Below are positions 20,494 to 30,455 of a stretch of 64,000 bases of DNA, piece after piece (position 1 is the first letter of the stretch; every line of letters starts with the position of its first letter). Both the position numbers and the translations under genes were made by a program. The notes under the pieces were generated by a model that was not told the DNA's origin, did not search any database, and saw only the letters and a program-made list of their open reading frames with translations. The DNA comes from Anaerobiospirillum sp. NML120449 (GTDB lineage Bacteria; Pseudomonadota; Gammaproteobacteria; Enterobacterales; Succinivibrionaceae), in assembly GCF_023051105.1 (NCBI RefSeq), contig NZ_JALKIL010000003.1, positions 168,798 through 232,797 of the forward strand. Reading direction: 5' to 3'.

Positions 20494-22073
20494 GCTCACA
20501 TGCACCGGACAACACTACGGCAACACTGCCACAGGCCATGCTGATTCGGACTTCCCTTAACTGCCAAAAGCACCATGGTCGGCTGACTCAATTACAGCAC
20601 GGCTCCTGAGGTATTTATGCTGCAGCTGCAAGTCTGATAAAGGCTTATGAGGACAGCCCTTTCAGTACAGATTTTTGAGCAAGACTGGCAGATGAAGCGT
20701 TCATACACCTCAGTCACGCTACTGAAAAGCAACCTCATCAGCCCTTAATGAGCCCTGAAGCTGTATATTTGTAGTTGTACATTCGAAAATTTTGAGCTTC
20801 CACACACCCTTGATAAGCCTTTACCCCAATATCCTGATGACTCTGGTCACCGGGATAACTGCCTGCGCGCTTACCAGCCATGAGGCAGCATCAGGCTTAA
20901 TCCGGCTTAAGCTCAGGCCCGGCTACGTCACATCCCTCACACCCTGAGCTGATAGCGACATGCTTAAATATTTGTGAGTTTATATCGTACTGCAAGGATA
21001 AAGAGCCTGCTGTACAGGTGTTAACCCATATCACCGGCAACATGCTGACGGGCGTTCCTCCCGGCATGCTCCAGAGCAGGATGCGGTTCACGCCGCCATG
21101 CCCGAAACCGGGCACACCGCCAGGCGCCCGGCGCACAATGCCGGCCGGCCCCGTGCAGATACAGCAAGCCATGATGGCAGGCCACCATCGTTGCCAGTCA
21201 GAGTACAAGGCCATGACGTGCCCACTTTACAGTGAGACCGCCAGCAGAATATCAGGAGCTGCATCCACGTCGCATGCTGGCAGCTCCCCTGACCAGTAAA
21301 TGATTTGTGAGTGACAACAGCAACAGAACAATATCATTTCAACAAGCATTTGACCGTTTTCTGCCTGCCTGCATGGCAGTGCAGTATATGCCGCTCAATT
21401 CACCTTGGCGGCATCAGCTGCGCCAAATCTATGGCGCAGCTGCCGTTTTTCGATCAGAGAATCACAGACACTCAAGGTACCTGCCGCATATCTGCATCCT
21501 CTGTTTATTCAGACAGCTCCCTGCTGTAATACCTGTCAGCCCTGCACCGTTGACTGCATAGCGTTGACATATGCTCTGCAGCCCCCGGTACAGCCGCTCA
21601 CAGGACATGAAGGCATTTCATGCCATTTGACTTCATCCAGGGAACACTGTCCTATCTGGTGAAAAGTTTCCATCAATCTCGAGCATATCTGAGCTGTCAC
21701 TGGCATTCATCATGACAGATCAGGCATGCATTCAGACTGATGGAAAAGGTTATTCAACGCATCCCCTGACACGGTCCGTGGCACCTGCCTCCGCTTCGTG
21801 GACAGGCTCATAAAACTCAAACACCTGCATGGCATCAGGGCATGCCGTCAAGGCATGGCATCGGGGCATGGCAACAAGGCATGCAATAATGCCTGCAAGC
21901 CTGCTGCCTGCCCGCTTGCAGCCTGCGCGCTTTCAGGCTGCAGGCTGAACGCTGCAGGCAGAACGCTGCAGACAGCAATGCGCTGTGCGTTGGGTTTAAA
22001 GGAGCCGGTACATGGTAGCGGGGTAACAGTCACGTCCGTATGGTTATGCCGGGTGACTTTTAAGGTATGAAAT
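20494..22073. other. Intergenic stretch between MCP 2 and MCP 3
   Basis: It holds no supported gene. Around 21840-21970 short GGCATGGCATCG- and GCAGGCTG-type units recur. A frame at 21307-21561 has some protein-like composition but no start signal or recognisable motif. Confidence 0.45.
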
Positions 22074-23723
22074 ATGAGCTTTTTCTTAAATCTCAGCACA
22101 AGGAGTAAGCTGCTATGCTCCTTTATGATAGTGATAGCCATTAATCTGATTATCGCTATGACCACTATCCTCTCCCTTAACAATGTGCGCAACACCGCCA
22201 TCAAGATTGAAGAAGTGCTCAATATTGCCTTCAATCGCATTCTGACTACTCAGGTAGCAGTTGAAGACTTCAGCTCCAAATTCTCCATGGGCCTTAATGA
22301 GCACGAGCCTACCTACTCAGTACAGAGTCTTATGAGTGAAGGCGACAGTATCATCAGACGTGCCCGTCAGGTTGCCGATGCGGTAAAACCTGATTTTCTT
22401 GGTACCGATGAGTACCGTCAGGCATGTCTCAATCTGAAAAGCTTCATCTACAAGGCCTCAGATATTACTGACAGCCAGGTTATGCCTCTGGCACGCAATG
22501 GCAAGATAGAGGAGGCTTACGATATTTACATGACTAAGGTTGATCCTCTGGTTATGGAGGCTGTCAAAACCGGCTCCGATATTTTCCATCTGCAGAACAA
22601 CTACTGTATTGCCCTGACCAACGAGGCCTCTGAACCAACTCCTATGATTGTCGCCTCCGTTTTTACAGTTATTGGCGTAATTATGGCTCTGGCTCTGGCT
22701 CTTGGCATGTCCAACTACATGTCCCTCTCTCTGAAAGGTCAGATGTATATTCTTGAAAAGCTCAAGAGTGGCGACTTCTCCATCTCAATCAAGGACAGCC
22801 ACAAGGACGAATTTGGCCAGAGCCACGAGATGATTCGTGATCTGCGCAATACTTTAAGCCGCATTATACAAATGACTCAGGACGAGTCTCATCACCTCAA
22901 GAGTGAGATGAGCCATCTGCAGGACATCTCCTCTACCATTGCCCGTGTCTCCTCAGATATTCAAAACCAGGCAATTACTGTAGCTGCCGCCTCTGATGAA
23001 ATGGTTTCCACAACCACTGACATTGCCCGCAACTGTGAGTCCGCCGCTTCAGGCTCTGAGCTGTGTAAGAACATTACCAATAACGGTATGAACATGGTTG
23101 CCCAGGCTGCGGCCAATATCCGTCAGCAGAGTGAGCATACCCGTGACAACGCCACCAAGATCGAGAATCTGGCCCGTCAGTCCCGTGATATCGGCTCTAT
23201 TGTTTCCACTATTGATGATATTGCTGCTCAGACCAATCTGCTGGCTCTTAACGCCGCCATCGAGGCTGCCCGTGCCGGTGAGGCTGGTCGAGGATTTGCT
23301 GTGGTAGCTGACGAAGTACGCGCCCTTGCAAGCCGCACCTCTCAGTCCACTCAGGAAATCTCCAGGATGATCAAGAACATTCAGACTGAGGCTGCCGTTG
23401 CTACTGACTCCATCAATGCCTCCGTATCCAATATGGATACCGTTGCTGAAGATGCTCAGCAGATTATGCAGATCCTTAAAGATATTACAGAGAATGTAAA
23501 CGGTGTGAACACTCAGATTACTCAGATCGCCACCGCTGCTGAAGAGCAGACTGCTGCCACCGCAGAAATCTCCTCACACATGCAGAGCGTTACCAGCGTA
23601 GCTGCTGACATGAGTGCAGATGCTGACAAGCAGTATGCCGCCATGGGCAAGGCCACCGACGACCTCGACGACCTGCTCAAGGCTCTGTCATACTTCAAGA
23701 CCAGACCGCCAAAAGCCAGCTAA
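22074..23723 (+). CDS. Methyl-accepting chemotaxis protein 3
   Basis: This chemoreceptor has 549 residues with the same plan as MCP 2: membrane helices at about 12-34 and 187-213, a periplasmic helical sensor between them, a HAMP region, and the signalling tip [19 protein letters not shown] near residue 381. The ATG at 22074 has AAGG eight bases upstream. The N-terminal 30 residues and the cytoplasmic half are nearly the same as in MCP 2, while the sensor has drifted. It would signal to CheA through CheW to bias the flagellar motor; the flagellins at 40-42 kb fit a motile cell. No C-terminal CheR-binding pentapeptide is visible. Confidence 0.92.
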   Translation: MSFFLNLSTRSKLLCSFMIVIAINLIIAMTTILSLNNVRNTAIKIEEVLNIAFNRILTTQVAVEDFSSKFSMGLNEHEPTYSVQSLMSEGDSIIRRARQVADAVKPDFLGTDEYRQACLNLKSFIYKASDITDSQVMPLARNGKIEEAYDIYMTKVDPLVMEAVKTGSDIFHLQNNYCIALTNEASEPTPMIVASVFTVIGVIMALALALGMSNYMSLSLKGQMYILEKLKSGDFSISIKDSHKDEFGQSHEMIRDLRNTLSRIIQMTQDESHHLKSEMSHLQDISSTIARVSSDIQNQAITVAAASDEMVSTTTDIARNCESAASGSELCKNITNNGMNMVAQAAANIRQQSEHTRDNATKIENLARQSRDIGSIVSTIDDIAAQTNLLALNAAIEAARAGEAGRGFAVVADEVRALASRTSQSTQEISRMIKNIQTEAAVATDSINASVSNMDTVAEDAQQIMQILKDITENVNGVNTQITQIATAAEEQTAATAEISSHMQSVTSVAADMSADADKQYAAMGKATDDLDDLLKALSYFKTRPPKAS

Positions 23724-23794
23724 AACCAGACTGCTGTCATGGCTCCTGCAGCGCCGCCCAAACCTGCGCTGCAGGGCATAAAGCTCCATACCAG

Positions 23795-23832
23795 CGCCTG
23801 AGCCCTCCGGGACTCAGGCGTTGCTGTTTTTA
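23795..23832 (+). terminator. Terminator after MCP 3
   Basis: CGCCTGAG (23795-23802) pairs with CTCAGGCG (23813-23820), followed by TTGCTGTTTTT. Confidence 0.85.
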
Positions 23833-24428
23833 CCCACACACCAATCAATCCGCCCCGCCCCGACCCCGCCACCGATCCGGCTCTCAGCACCAGAACCAGC
23901 GTATGCACCAGCGTATCCACCAGCATACGCATCAGCAGCACCACCAGTACCCGCACCCGCCTCCGCCTCACCACCCATGCCTGTCAGTGCCAAAAAACAC
24001 GTCAATGATGCTACAGACAATAAGACCTTGACTGATGCCCCTCCTTTAACACCCTCATGCCCCTGGGCCATCACACAATTTAGCCCTCACTATCCCACTA
24101 AAGCTTCATACTGACGCAAACTACGGCCAATGACAGCTGCCAGATTATGCTCACCGGTACTATGCAAATGTAATCATTGTCCTGCCAGCGGATTTGCCAA
24201 AATTCATTTGCCAAAATTCAACGATGCACAATTTATTAGCTCCTGAAACAGGCTTAGTGCCTAACTGAAATATCAGCCAGCAGCTGGCAAACATACACTC
24301 CAGGTTGCTGTTTCTGGTCACGTATTTAAATTATCACGATGCGCTCCATATTCCCTGCATGTCGCCACGCTGCAGTGGCTGAAATAATTGCCCGCAGCGC
24401 TGAGCAGCACTGTGCTTCGCTGGGACTT

Positions 24429-24540
24429 CACTGTGGCGCACTGCGCCTCGCTGTGGCTGCACTGTGGCGCACTGCGCTTCGCTGTGGCTGCACTGGGCGC
24501 ACTGTGCTTCGCAGGGACATCACTGTGGCGCACTGCGCTG
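24429..24540. repeat. Imperfect 30/31-bp tandem repeat, about four copies
   Basis: CACTGTGGCGCACTGCGC or a close variant recurs at 24429, 24460, 24491 and 24521, separated by CTTCGCTGTGGCTG-like sequence. It lies in the noncoding region after MCP 3, in which I see no gene between 23833 and 24870. Confidence 0.75.
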
Positions 24541-24871
24541 TCTGCATTGTGCAGTGATGCAGTGGCTGCCCTCATTTTGCCTCTTTACGCCAGTACTGGC
24601 ATCCTGCTGATGCGCTGTGAAGCTGTTAACGCGTGGATGGGCGGATCTGTGTTAGCTCATTTTCTGCAAACGATTTCATGAAATTGCCGTGTTTTTGTGC
24701 ATATTTAAGGTTCAAGGGAGTGTGCTCCCGGGTTTTTGACAGAATAGGACGTAATTATTTCTGCAAAAGTAACTGTCATTTGATCGGCATATTTCCCTTA
24801 TTTATGGGATCTTTGGAATAAAATCACGCGTTCTGCTGATAATTAATTTTACATTTTTCTTTGTTAAGTCT

Positions 24872-24900
24872 TTGAAAAATCAAAAAATTTAGGTTAAACT
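24872..24900 (+). promoter_or_regulatory. Candidate sigma70 promoter before a structured element
   Basis: TTGAAA (24872-24877) and TAAACT (24895-24900) are separated by 17 bases of AT-rich DNA. The predicted start near 24907 falls about 10 bases before a large hairpin and not before a gene. Confidence 0.4.
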
Positions 24901-24906
24901 CAACGT

Positions 24907-25003
24907 GCTTTTTTAGTGATATGGGAGAGGCAGAGAGCGGCAAACAGGATACCAGGGTTTTTGCCGTGGTGCCCTGTTTGACCGTTCGTCTCCCGTATCT
25001 CCT
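24907..25003 (+). ncRNA. Candidate structured small RNA of unknown class
   Basis: GATATGGGAGA (24918-24928) pairs with TCTCCCGTATC (24989-24999), including one G-U pair. After an asymmetric internal loop, CGG plus CAAACAGG (24938-24948) pairs with CCTGTTTG and CCG (24973-24984), topped by ACCA/TGGT around a T-rich loop. The sequence has no open frame and sits in 2.3 kb of noncoding DNA, 40 bases after promoter-like boxes. It does not match 6S, SRP, tmRNA or RNase P as I know them. No T-tract follows, so a long terminator-like or protein-binding site is an alternative. Confidence 0.35.
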
Positions 25004-25660
25004 AAAGTATCCGGTTTAAAAAAGCGCCGGTAAAAGAAATTGTTATCCTGTACATGAAAAGGTTTGCATTTCCTTTAAAAAAGCAATTTCAAAGCAAACT
25101 TAACAGAATTATTATCCGGTCACCCCGGACTACAGCTCAGTCTGTAATATCACCTCAACAAGTCGCTTTACAATATATTTTATTCAGCACTTGTAACGGC
25201 AGGTAAATTTCTGTGGTCAGACAGAATTAATCCTGCATATGCTGTGAAAGAAGTGAACACTTCTGCTCATACCAGTGAATTATTTATCATGATTCAAAGC
25301 AGCTAAATTCTGCCAGCTTATTTTGAAAAAGCAAAAAAGCAACAAAAAGCAGAAAACACCATATAACGTTTTATTTTCTTATCCCTGAGCCATGCGCTTA
25401 ACAGGGTCTGTAAATCAGCTCTTCCCCAGCACTGGCCTTTCCGCATCCTCAACATTACTCTTTTCCCACACATATCTCATCAGCCATTTGCTGCTGTGCA
25501 GTAAACCATGGCATCATATTTTTCTCTTTTCCTCAATTCTCCTTTACCTCAAACTCATTTTCCTCAATTTTCCTTATCCCAAATCTCCATCTTCTCACTG
25601 CACCCTGATCTCATCTTTTTCTGGCTTTTCAGTACCGGTCCGGATGAACTGTGATCCCTG
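25004..25660. other. AT-rich and pyrimidine-rich noncoding stretch
   Basis: 25020-25390 is AT-rich with A-tracts; 25440-25630 is strongly C/T-rich on the plus strand (repeated TCCTCAA, TTTTCC, CATCTT). No gene is supported in either half. Confidence 0.4.
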
Positions 25661-25697
25661 AAATAAATAAGGCCGCTCACCTTCGCAGTGAGCGGCC
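25661..25697 (-). terminator. Terminator downstream of the HNH gene
   Basis: GGCCGCTCAC (25671-25680) pairs perfectly with GTGAGCGGCC (25688-25697). On the minus strand it is followed by TTATTTATTT, so it best fits transcription coming from the gene at 26073-27050. Confidence 0.75.
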
Positions 25698-25906
25698 ATT
25701 TATTGCATTATGTCCGGTCCCTGTTTTAACCAGACAAGTATTGAGGCAGCCTCGCCACCCAACGCACAGACCATTATCAGCATTTTTCCTTGCTCGTGAT
25801 GGAGCTTTTTAAGCTGCCTTGCCATGGAGCTTAATGACTGGAGCTCACAGCCTGGAACGGCAGCACTGGGCATGCATATTATGACCGGCTGTGGCAGGCG
25901 CTGTTG

Positions 25907-26014
25907 CATGCGCCGGTGCTGGCGCCAGAGCTGGCGCTGCTGCATGCGCTTGTGCTGATGCCAGGTCTGGCGCTGATGCATGCGCTGGCGCTGATGCCAG
26001 GGCTGAAGCTGGCG
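25907..26014. repeat. 36-bp tandem repeat, three copies
   Basis: Units start with CATGCGC at 25907, 25943 and 25979 and contain CTGATGCCAGG.CTGGCGCTG. It lies directly downstream of the HNH gene, between its stop and the terminator. Confidence 0.75.
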
Positions 26015-26072
26015 TATAACTGATGTGCCTGACTGCAGGCCATATGGCCTGCCGGGCGGCTGGCTGGACTTA

Positions 26073-27050
26073 TCAGGAGTGGGTACCGCCTACGCGCAGC
26101 CAGTTCTCGTAGCAGTTCTTGTTGTGCCAGAGAACATAGCGTGGCTCAGGCCAGGCTGATTTGTCTTCAGGCAGGAAGAGCTCACGGCCGTTGAGCTCCA
26201 TATAGTCCTCACCATAAGCCTCACGTACAGTCTCAGAGACACGGGTAATCAGACGCTGGCCCTTGTCCACATACTCAAAGGTAATATAGCCGCGCTTGAA
26301 CAGCAGGTAGAGGTCGGAGCGCAGTACTACGCCATTGCTGGAATTCTGGAACTTGTTATCGTAGAAAGGCTGAATATGAGCGATGAGCAGCACCGGACGG
26401 GCTCGCACACCTGAAATGGCGCAGCGGAAGTTATAGGCGTTAAGTACACGGGCCTGGAACTCGGCTACATAGGTCTTGGAGTTACGGTGAGAAGCAGCGT
26501 AGTACAGGCCGTGCCAGTCATCGCCATCAGGGCTGATGTAATTGTCACGACGCTCAAGCACCAGCTTGTGCAGGTAACGACCGGTAGGCTCATCAAGAGG
26601 CAGGGTAAAGACATTACGCTCACTCATGAACTGATTTAGCTCTTCAGGGATATGCACAATATCTCCCTGATCGAAAATGAAGGTATGAGAGAGCAGAGCC
26701 ATGGAAAGATCACTGTCCTCATTACCGCCACGGGCTGCTACATCATTGACGAAATCTTCATAGTTGTAGGCACCGTTATGCACACCATAAAGCTGCCAGG
26801 CCTTCTTTGGCTTGAAGAAGCGCCAGCCCAGGAAGTAGGCACCTCCGGTGATGCAATAACGGTCACTTTCTTCCTTGAACAGCAGAATCAGGGTGCCAGG
26901 ACTCAGACTGGAGCACTCGCGGTCAAAGGTCTCATCGCCCAGTGCCCATAAGCTGGCATTATGCGATCCTCCCAGCAGGTATTCAGCTGACAGGATATCG
27001 CAGTTCTTATCCGATGCTCTCCACATCATCAGTGACTTAGGCTTGTGCAT
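26073..27050 (-). CDS. HNH_2-type nuclease-like protein with altered active site
   Basis: This is a 325-residue soluble protein. The N-terminal 200 residues are unassigned. The C-terminal part has the HNH_2 layout: FQARVLNAYNFRCAISGVRA, then LLIAHIQPFYD, then NGVVLRSDLYLLFKRGYITF. In HNH_2 proteins I know, the last block reads like NGLLLRSDLHKLFDKGYI; here the His is Tyr and the Asp after LF is Lys, so nuclease activity may be lost or changed, while the AHI histidine and the Asn are kept. The ATG at 27050 has GAGGTG eight bases upstream. It is a single gene with its own terminator; no methylase or helicase partner is adjacent. A restriction-type role is possible but unproven. Confidence 0.7.
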   Translation of the reverse strand: MHKPKSLMMWRASDKNCDILSAEYLLGGSHNASLWALGDETFDRECSSLSPGTLILLFKEESDRYCITGGAYFLGWRFFKPKKAWQLYGVHNGAYNYEDFVNDVAARGGNEDSDLSMALLSHTFIFDQGDIVHIPEELNQFMSERNVFTLPLDEPTGRYLHKLVLERRDNYISPDGDDWHGLYYAASHRNSKTYVAEFQARVLNAYNFRCAISGVRARPVLLIAHIQPFYDNKFQNSSNGVVLRSDLYLLFKRGYITFEYVDKGQRLITRVSETVREAYGEDYMELNGRELFLPEDKSAWPEPRYVLWHNKNCYENWLRVGGTHS

Positions 27051-27480
27051 CTGTTACTCACCTCTAACTAACCAATGGTCGAACGGCCCCATGCAGGGTC
27101 AATAGCAACTATAGCACAACAGCCATAATCACAGCAGCACTAAGTGCCCGCGCACTTGCCAAAGGGCGCCCGTGCTCACAAAAGCCGCCCCTGCAGCTTA
27201 AGGCAAGCGCCTCTGCGCTCCTGCATGTGATGACCCGTACTGCGTAAGTGGTACGGCCTCAAGCGCAGTGCCAGGGAGCCATTGAGCGCTGGCTTTGCTG
27301 CCAGCCCCTGCCGCAGCCGCAGCGCTGCTGCGCGGGACGCAGCCGGGACGCGCCACCACAGCAACCTGGGCGCGCCACGGCGTGTCCGGGGGCCGGCGCC
27401 ATGAGCCAGGTCTGGCCTGGGAATGTAGCCAGGCCGGAGGTGACAGCCGGGAGGGTGTGGTGAAAAACCGGAGCCCCAAA
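27051..27480. other. GC-rich intergenic stretch between the HNH gene and pal
   Basis: The first 120 bases are the HNH upstream region. 27240-27430 is very GC-rich (CGCGCCAC, GGCCGGCGCC) with frames open on both strands, a composition effect. No gene is supported. Confidence 0.4.
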
Positions 27481-27486
27481 ATGACC

Positions 27487-27521
27487 TGACCCCTGCACGG
27501 ATCCTCTCCGGGCAGGGGTCA
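27487..27521 (-). terminator. Hairpin terminating the tol-pal transcript
   Basis: TGACCCCTGC (27487-27496) pairs with GCAGGGGTCA (27512-27521). On the minus strand GGTCATTTT follows. It lies about 45 bases after the pal stop. Confidence 0.6.
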
Positions 27522-27565
27522 GGGTCTCATCGCATCGGGGCAGGCCCTATGGCCTGTCCTTGCAA

Positions 27566-28174
27566 TTAGTAATTGATTACAGCGCGACGGTTCTTCTTCC
27601 AGTTGGCCTCAGCATGACCTGGGTCAAGAGGCTTTTCCTCACCGTAGGAAACGATGGAGAGCTGGTTTACGTCTACACCGAGATTCTGCATGTAGCGGGC
27701 TACAGCACGGGCACGACGCTCACCAAGAGCAATGTTGTACTCTGGAGTACCGCGCTCGTCGGTATGACCCTCGATAATGATACGGGAGTCAGGGTTATCA
27801 CGCAGATACTGAGCGTGGGCCTGCATTACAGAAACGTACTCGTCCTGAATCTGGTCACTGTCGTACTTGAAGTATACGGTATTGTTTTCACGCAGCGCCT
27901 GAGGGCCGCCAAAATTTGGATCGTAAAGGCCGTCAGCAGGAGCGTTTGGATCACCGATCACCAGAGTGCCGTCCTTATCCACCTGAGTAACAGCATCGCC
28001 GTCTACACCGCCATAGCCCAGATTATCCTCAACAAAGACATCACCGGCCATACCGGACATGTCTTCCTGACCTTCAATCAGGGCACCGTCTTCGGTGCTG
28101 GAGGTTGTGGAGCAGGCAGTCACAGATAACATCATAGCGCCTGCCAGAAGTGCCAGAAAAGTTTTGTTTTTCAT
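27566..28174 (-). CDS. pal: Peptidoglycan-associated lipoprotein Pal
   Basis: Pal is anchored in the outer membrane and binds peptidoglycan, closing the Tol-Pal link used in outer membrane constriction. The 202-residue precursor starts MKNKTFLALLAGAMML and has a lipobox ending VTAC, so the mature protein would begin at the Cys near residue 21. A Ser/Thr/Asp-rich linker to about residue 90 is followed by the OmpA-like domain with VYFKYDSDQI, IIIEGHTDERGTPEYNIALG and RRARAVARYM, which hold the residues that bind diaminopimelate. It follows tolB by about 95 bases in the same direction. The usual next gene, cpoB (ybgF), is absent; a hairpin ends the cluster. Confidence 0.95.
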   Translation of the reverse strand: MKNKTFLALLAGAMMLSVTACSTTSSTEDGALIEGQEDMSGMAGDVFVEDNLGYGGVDGDAVTQVDKDGTLVIGDPNAPADGLYDPNFGGPQALRENNTVYFKYDSDQIQDEYVSVMQAHAQYLRDNPDSRIIIEGHTDERGTPEYNIALGERRARAVARYMQNLGVDVNQLSIVSYGEEKPLDPGHAEANWKKNRRAVINY

Positions 28175-28268
28175 GAAAAATTTCCTTCTATTGCCTGAAT
28201 ATCCTGCAGCCGTAACTGCAGGGCTAAGCCCTCCTGCACTGTTATGCAGTTAAGCTGTGCAGCAATGC

Positions 28269-29573
28269 CTATTTCTCAGGCAATGGGCCCCAGGCTGGAG
28301 CGCTGATTTCACCCTTGTTGCTTGATGGCAGGTTAGCCTTGAATCTGCCGTCAGTTGAAACAAGAGCCAGGCCTTTACGGCCCTGATAGACAGTTGAGTA
28401 TATTACCATACTGCCATTTGGTGCCACACTTGGAGACTCATCTAATGATGAGGTAGTGAGCATGTAGATAGAACCGTCTGCATCCATACGGGCAACTCTA
28501 TAGCCGTTCTGCCTTGTGATCACAATCAGGGCATCACTGCCTGGAATAGGGCGTGAGGACAGGTTCATGGCACCCTGTACAGTAGTGCGCTGAGCCTCGC
28601 GGGTTTCGATATCTACAGAGTAAATCTGGGCACGGCCGCCACGCTCAGAGGTAAAGTAAATCCTCTTGTTGTCATAAGACCATGATGGTTCGGTATCAAT
28701 GGCTCTGTTCTTGGTAACGCGGTGGTACTTTGAAGTTACGAGATCGTAGTAGTAAATCTCAGGCTGACCGTCCTTGGATAAAGTAAATGCAATCTTGCTG
28801 CCATCTGGAGACCATGATGGAGAAGAATTCAGACCAGGGAATGAAGCCAGCTTGGTACGCTTCTTGGTAAAGATGTCCTGCACAAAAATGGTCGGAGCAC
28901 GGCGCTCGAAAGAAACATAGACGAGACGCTTGCCATCTGGAGACCAGTTAGGAGTCATGATTGGCTCAGTTGAGCGCAGTACAGGAACCTCGTTATAACC
29001 GTCATAGTCAGCTGTCATTAACTGGTAAGGGAAACGGTCGCCATGACGGTAGACGATGTAGGCAATACGGGTACGGAAAGCACCACGCTGACCGGTCAGC
29101 AGCTCGTAGGTACGATCGGAAACCAGATGAGCAGCCTGACGCAGCTGGGAGGCATTGGTTGTAATGCCACGGCGCTGGGTAAGAGGCTTGCCCTTGTTGG
29201 AGCCCTGAACACCATAGAGCTGGTAGGCTACCTGGTAGTTACCGGTATCGGCTACAGGACCTACTTCGCCTGAAACCACGGCTTCAATACCCTGAGCAGC
29301 CAGCACGTCAAAGTTGACGCTGTTGTTTACCAGAGCCCCGGCAGGAAGCTGCTTGACTGACAGAGGAGTGAACTTGCCTGAACGCATCAGGTCATTGCTG
29401 ATGATGCCGGAGACATCAACAGGTACTTCGCCCTTAACCAGGAAAGGAAGTACTAAAACACGGCGACCCTCATTGATGCCACCGGTGATCTCAATCTGGA
29501 GTGCGGCAAAAGCGTTGCTCCCCAGCATTGAGAGAGCAAGAACCGCAGCTCCAAGAACACGAATAAAGCGCAT
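28269..29573 (-). CDS. tolB: Tol-Pal system periplasmic protein TolB
   Basis: TolB is a periplasmic beta-propeller that contacts Pal and TolA. The product is 434 residues, the usual length. MRFIRVLGAAVLALSMLG followed by SNAFA forms a Sec signal peptide. The N-terminal alpha/beta domain follows (VLPFLVKGEVPVDVSGII), then propeller repeats with PNWSPDGKRLVYVS, PSWSPDGSKIAFTLS and PSWSYDNKRIYFTS. The ATG at 29573 is used because GGGG precedes it and the signal peptide begins there; the upstream TTG/GTG extension to 29615 would spoil the signal. It lies 880 bases after tolA, where relatives have only a few bases. Confidence 0.95.
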   Translation of the reverse strand: MRFIRVLGAAVLALSMLGSNAFAALQIEITGGINEGRRVLVLPFLVKGEVPVDVSGIISNDLMRSGKFTPLSVKQLPAGALVNNSVNFDVLAAQGIEAVVSGEVGPVADTGNYQVAYQLYGVQGSNKGKPLTQRRGITTNASQLRQAAHLVSDRTYELLTGQRGAFRTRIAYIVYRHGDRFPYQLMTADYDGYNEVPVLRSTEPIMTPNWSPDGKRLVYVSFERRAPTIFVQDIFTKKRTKLASFPGLNSSPSWSPDGSKIAFTLSKDGQPEIYYYDLVTSKYHRVTKNRAIDTEPSWSYDNKRIYFTSERGGRAQIYSVDIETREAQRTTVQGAMNLSSRPIPGSDALIVITRQNGYRVARMDADGSIYMLTTSSLDESPSVAPNGSMVIYSTVYQGRKGLALVSTDGRFKANLPSSNKGEISAPAWGPLPEK

Positions 29574-29844
29574 GGTTTTCCCCAAATAAACTTGACAACG
29601 CTGATAGTGTACCAAAGACGGGGCACGTTAGTGCGCCCGTTTTGAGCAAATTTATTGTACCGGCGGGGCTTATGCCCCGTAATGAAGCAGCCCCTGCCGG
29701 TACCGTATATCAGGTCCCCACAGACCTGACAGTAATCTTATAAATAAGCAAAAAGCTGCATGAGCAGCTTAATGTGTGAACAGCCAGAGTAATGTAAAAA
29801 GCCCTCTTCTGACCTTGCAGCAGCCAAATAATTCCAGCATCAAC
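29574..29844. other. tolA-tolB spacer, part without repeats
   Basis: No gene is seen. The spacer as a whole (29574-30455) is about 880 bases and is occupied mainly by the 27-bp repeat and unremarkable sequence up to the tolA stop. Confidence 0.4.
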
Positions 29845-30015
29845 GGCTGATGACCGACTTGCAGCCTCGCTGGCTGCTGTCCTGCTCCCGGCCTCACCGG
29901 CTGATGTCCAGCTCCCGGCCTCGCTGGCTGATGTCCAGCTTCCGGCCTGAACGGCTGATAACCAACTTCCAGCCTCACGGGCTGATGAGCGAGATCCAGT
30001 CTTACAGACTGATGA
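29845..30015. repeat. 27-bp tandem repeat, about six copies, in the tolA-tolB gap
   Basis: The marker GGCTGATG or a variant recurs every 27 bases at 29845, 29872, 29899, 29926, 29953, 29980 and 30007, with CCAGCTCCCGGCCTC between. Since 27 is a multiple of three, the minus strand shows a nine-residue repeat in an open frame, but that frame has no start signal. Confidence 0.8.
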
Positions 30016-30455
30016 CTGACTTGCAGGCTGCCTGCTTTCCAGTGATGACCATGGGAGTATGAGCGTCCAGCATGTAATGGCTCTGCCTTGATTGAGGCTG
30101 CACTGGCTGTATTAATGGCTCCCGGGCGTAACTCATGGCTGCACTGGCTTAATACATGGGCACTATTGGAGTGCTTACTGAAAGCCAGTATGACGCACTC
30201 TGGCAGGCAAGTTTAGCCGGTGACGGCAGCATTCTGGCTGCCTGGACAGTATTTCAGCCAGATGTCTTATCCCTGCCTGAGACTGCCTCCGCGCAGCTTA
30301 CAGTGCCATGCCCTGCCATGGTTTCGCAAGGCTCTGCAGACCTCAGCAAGGCTCTGCAGGCCTCGGCAAGGCTCAACTTGCCTCTGCAAGGCGGGCCTGA
30401 TGGCATGACATGGAGGCCTGCTGCGCTGTTGCCTGAGCTGTATTTTCTGGCAGCA

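Noticed and set aside
24907..25003. Identification of the hairpin element as 6S RNA
   Set aside because: It has a long imperfect helix and an internal loop, but lacks the conserved sequences and the roughly 180-nt length of gammaproteobacterial 6S RNA.
27560..28129. 189-codon plus-strand frame
   Set aside because: It is entirely antisense to pal, which has clear domain support.
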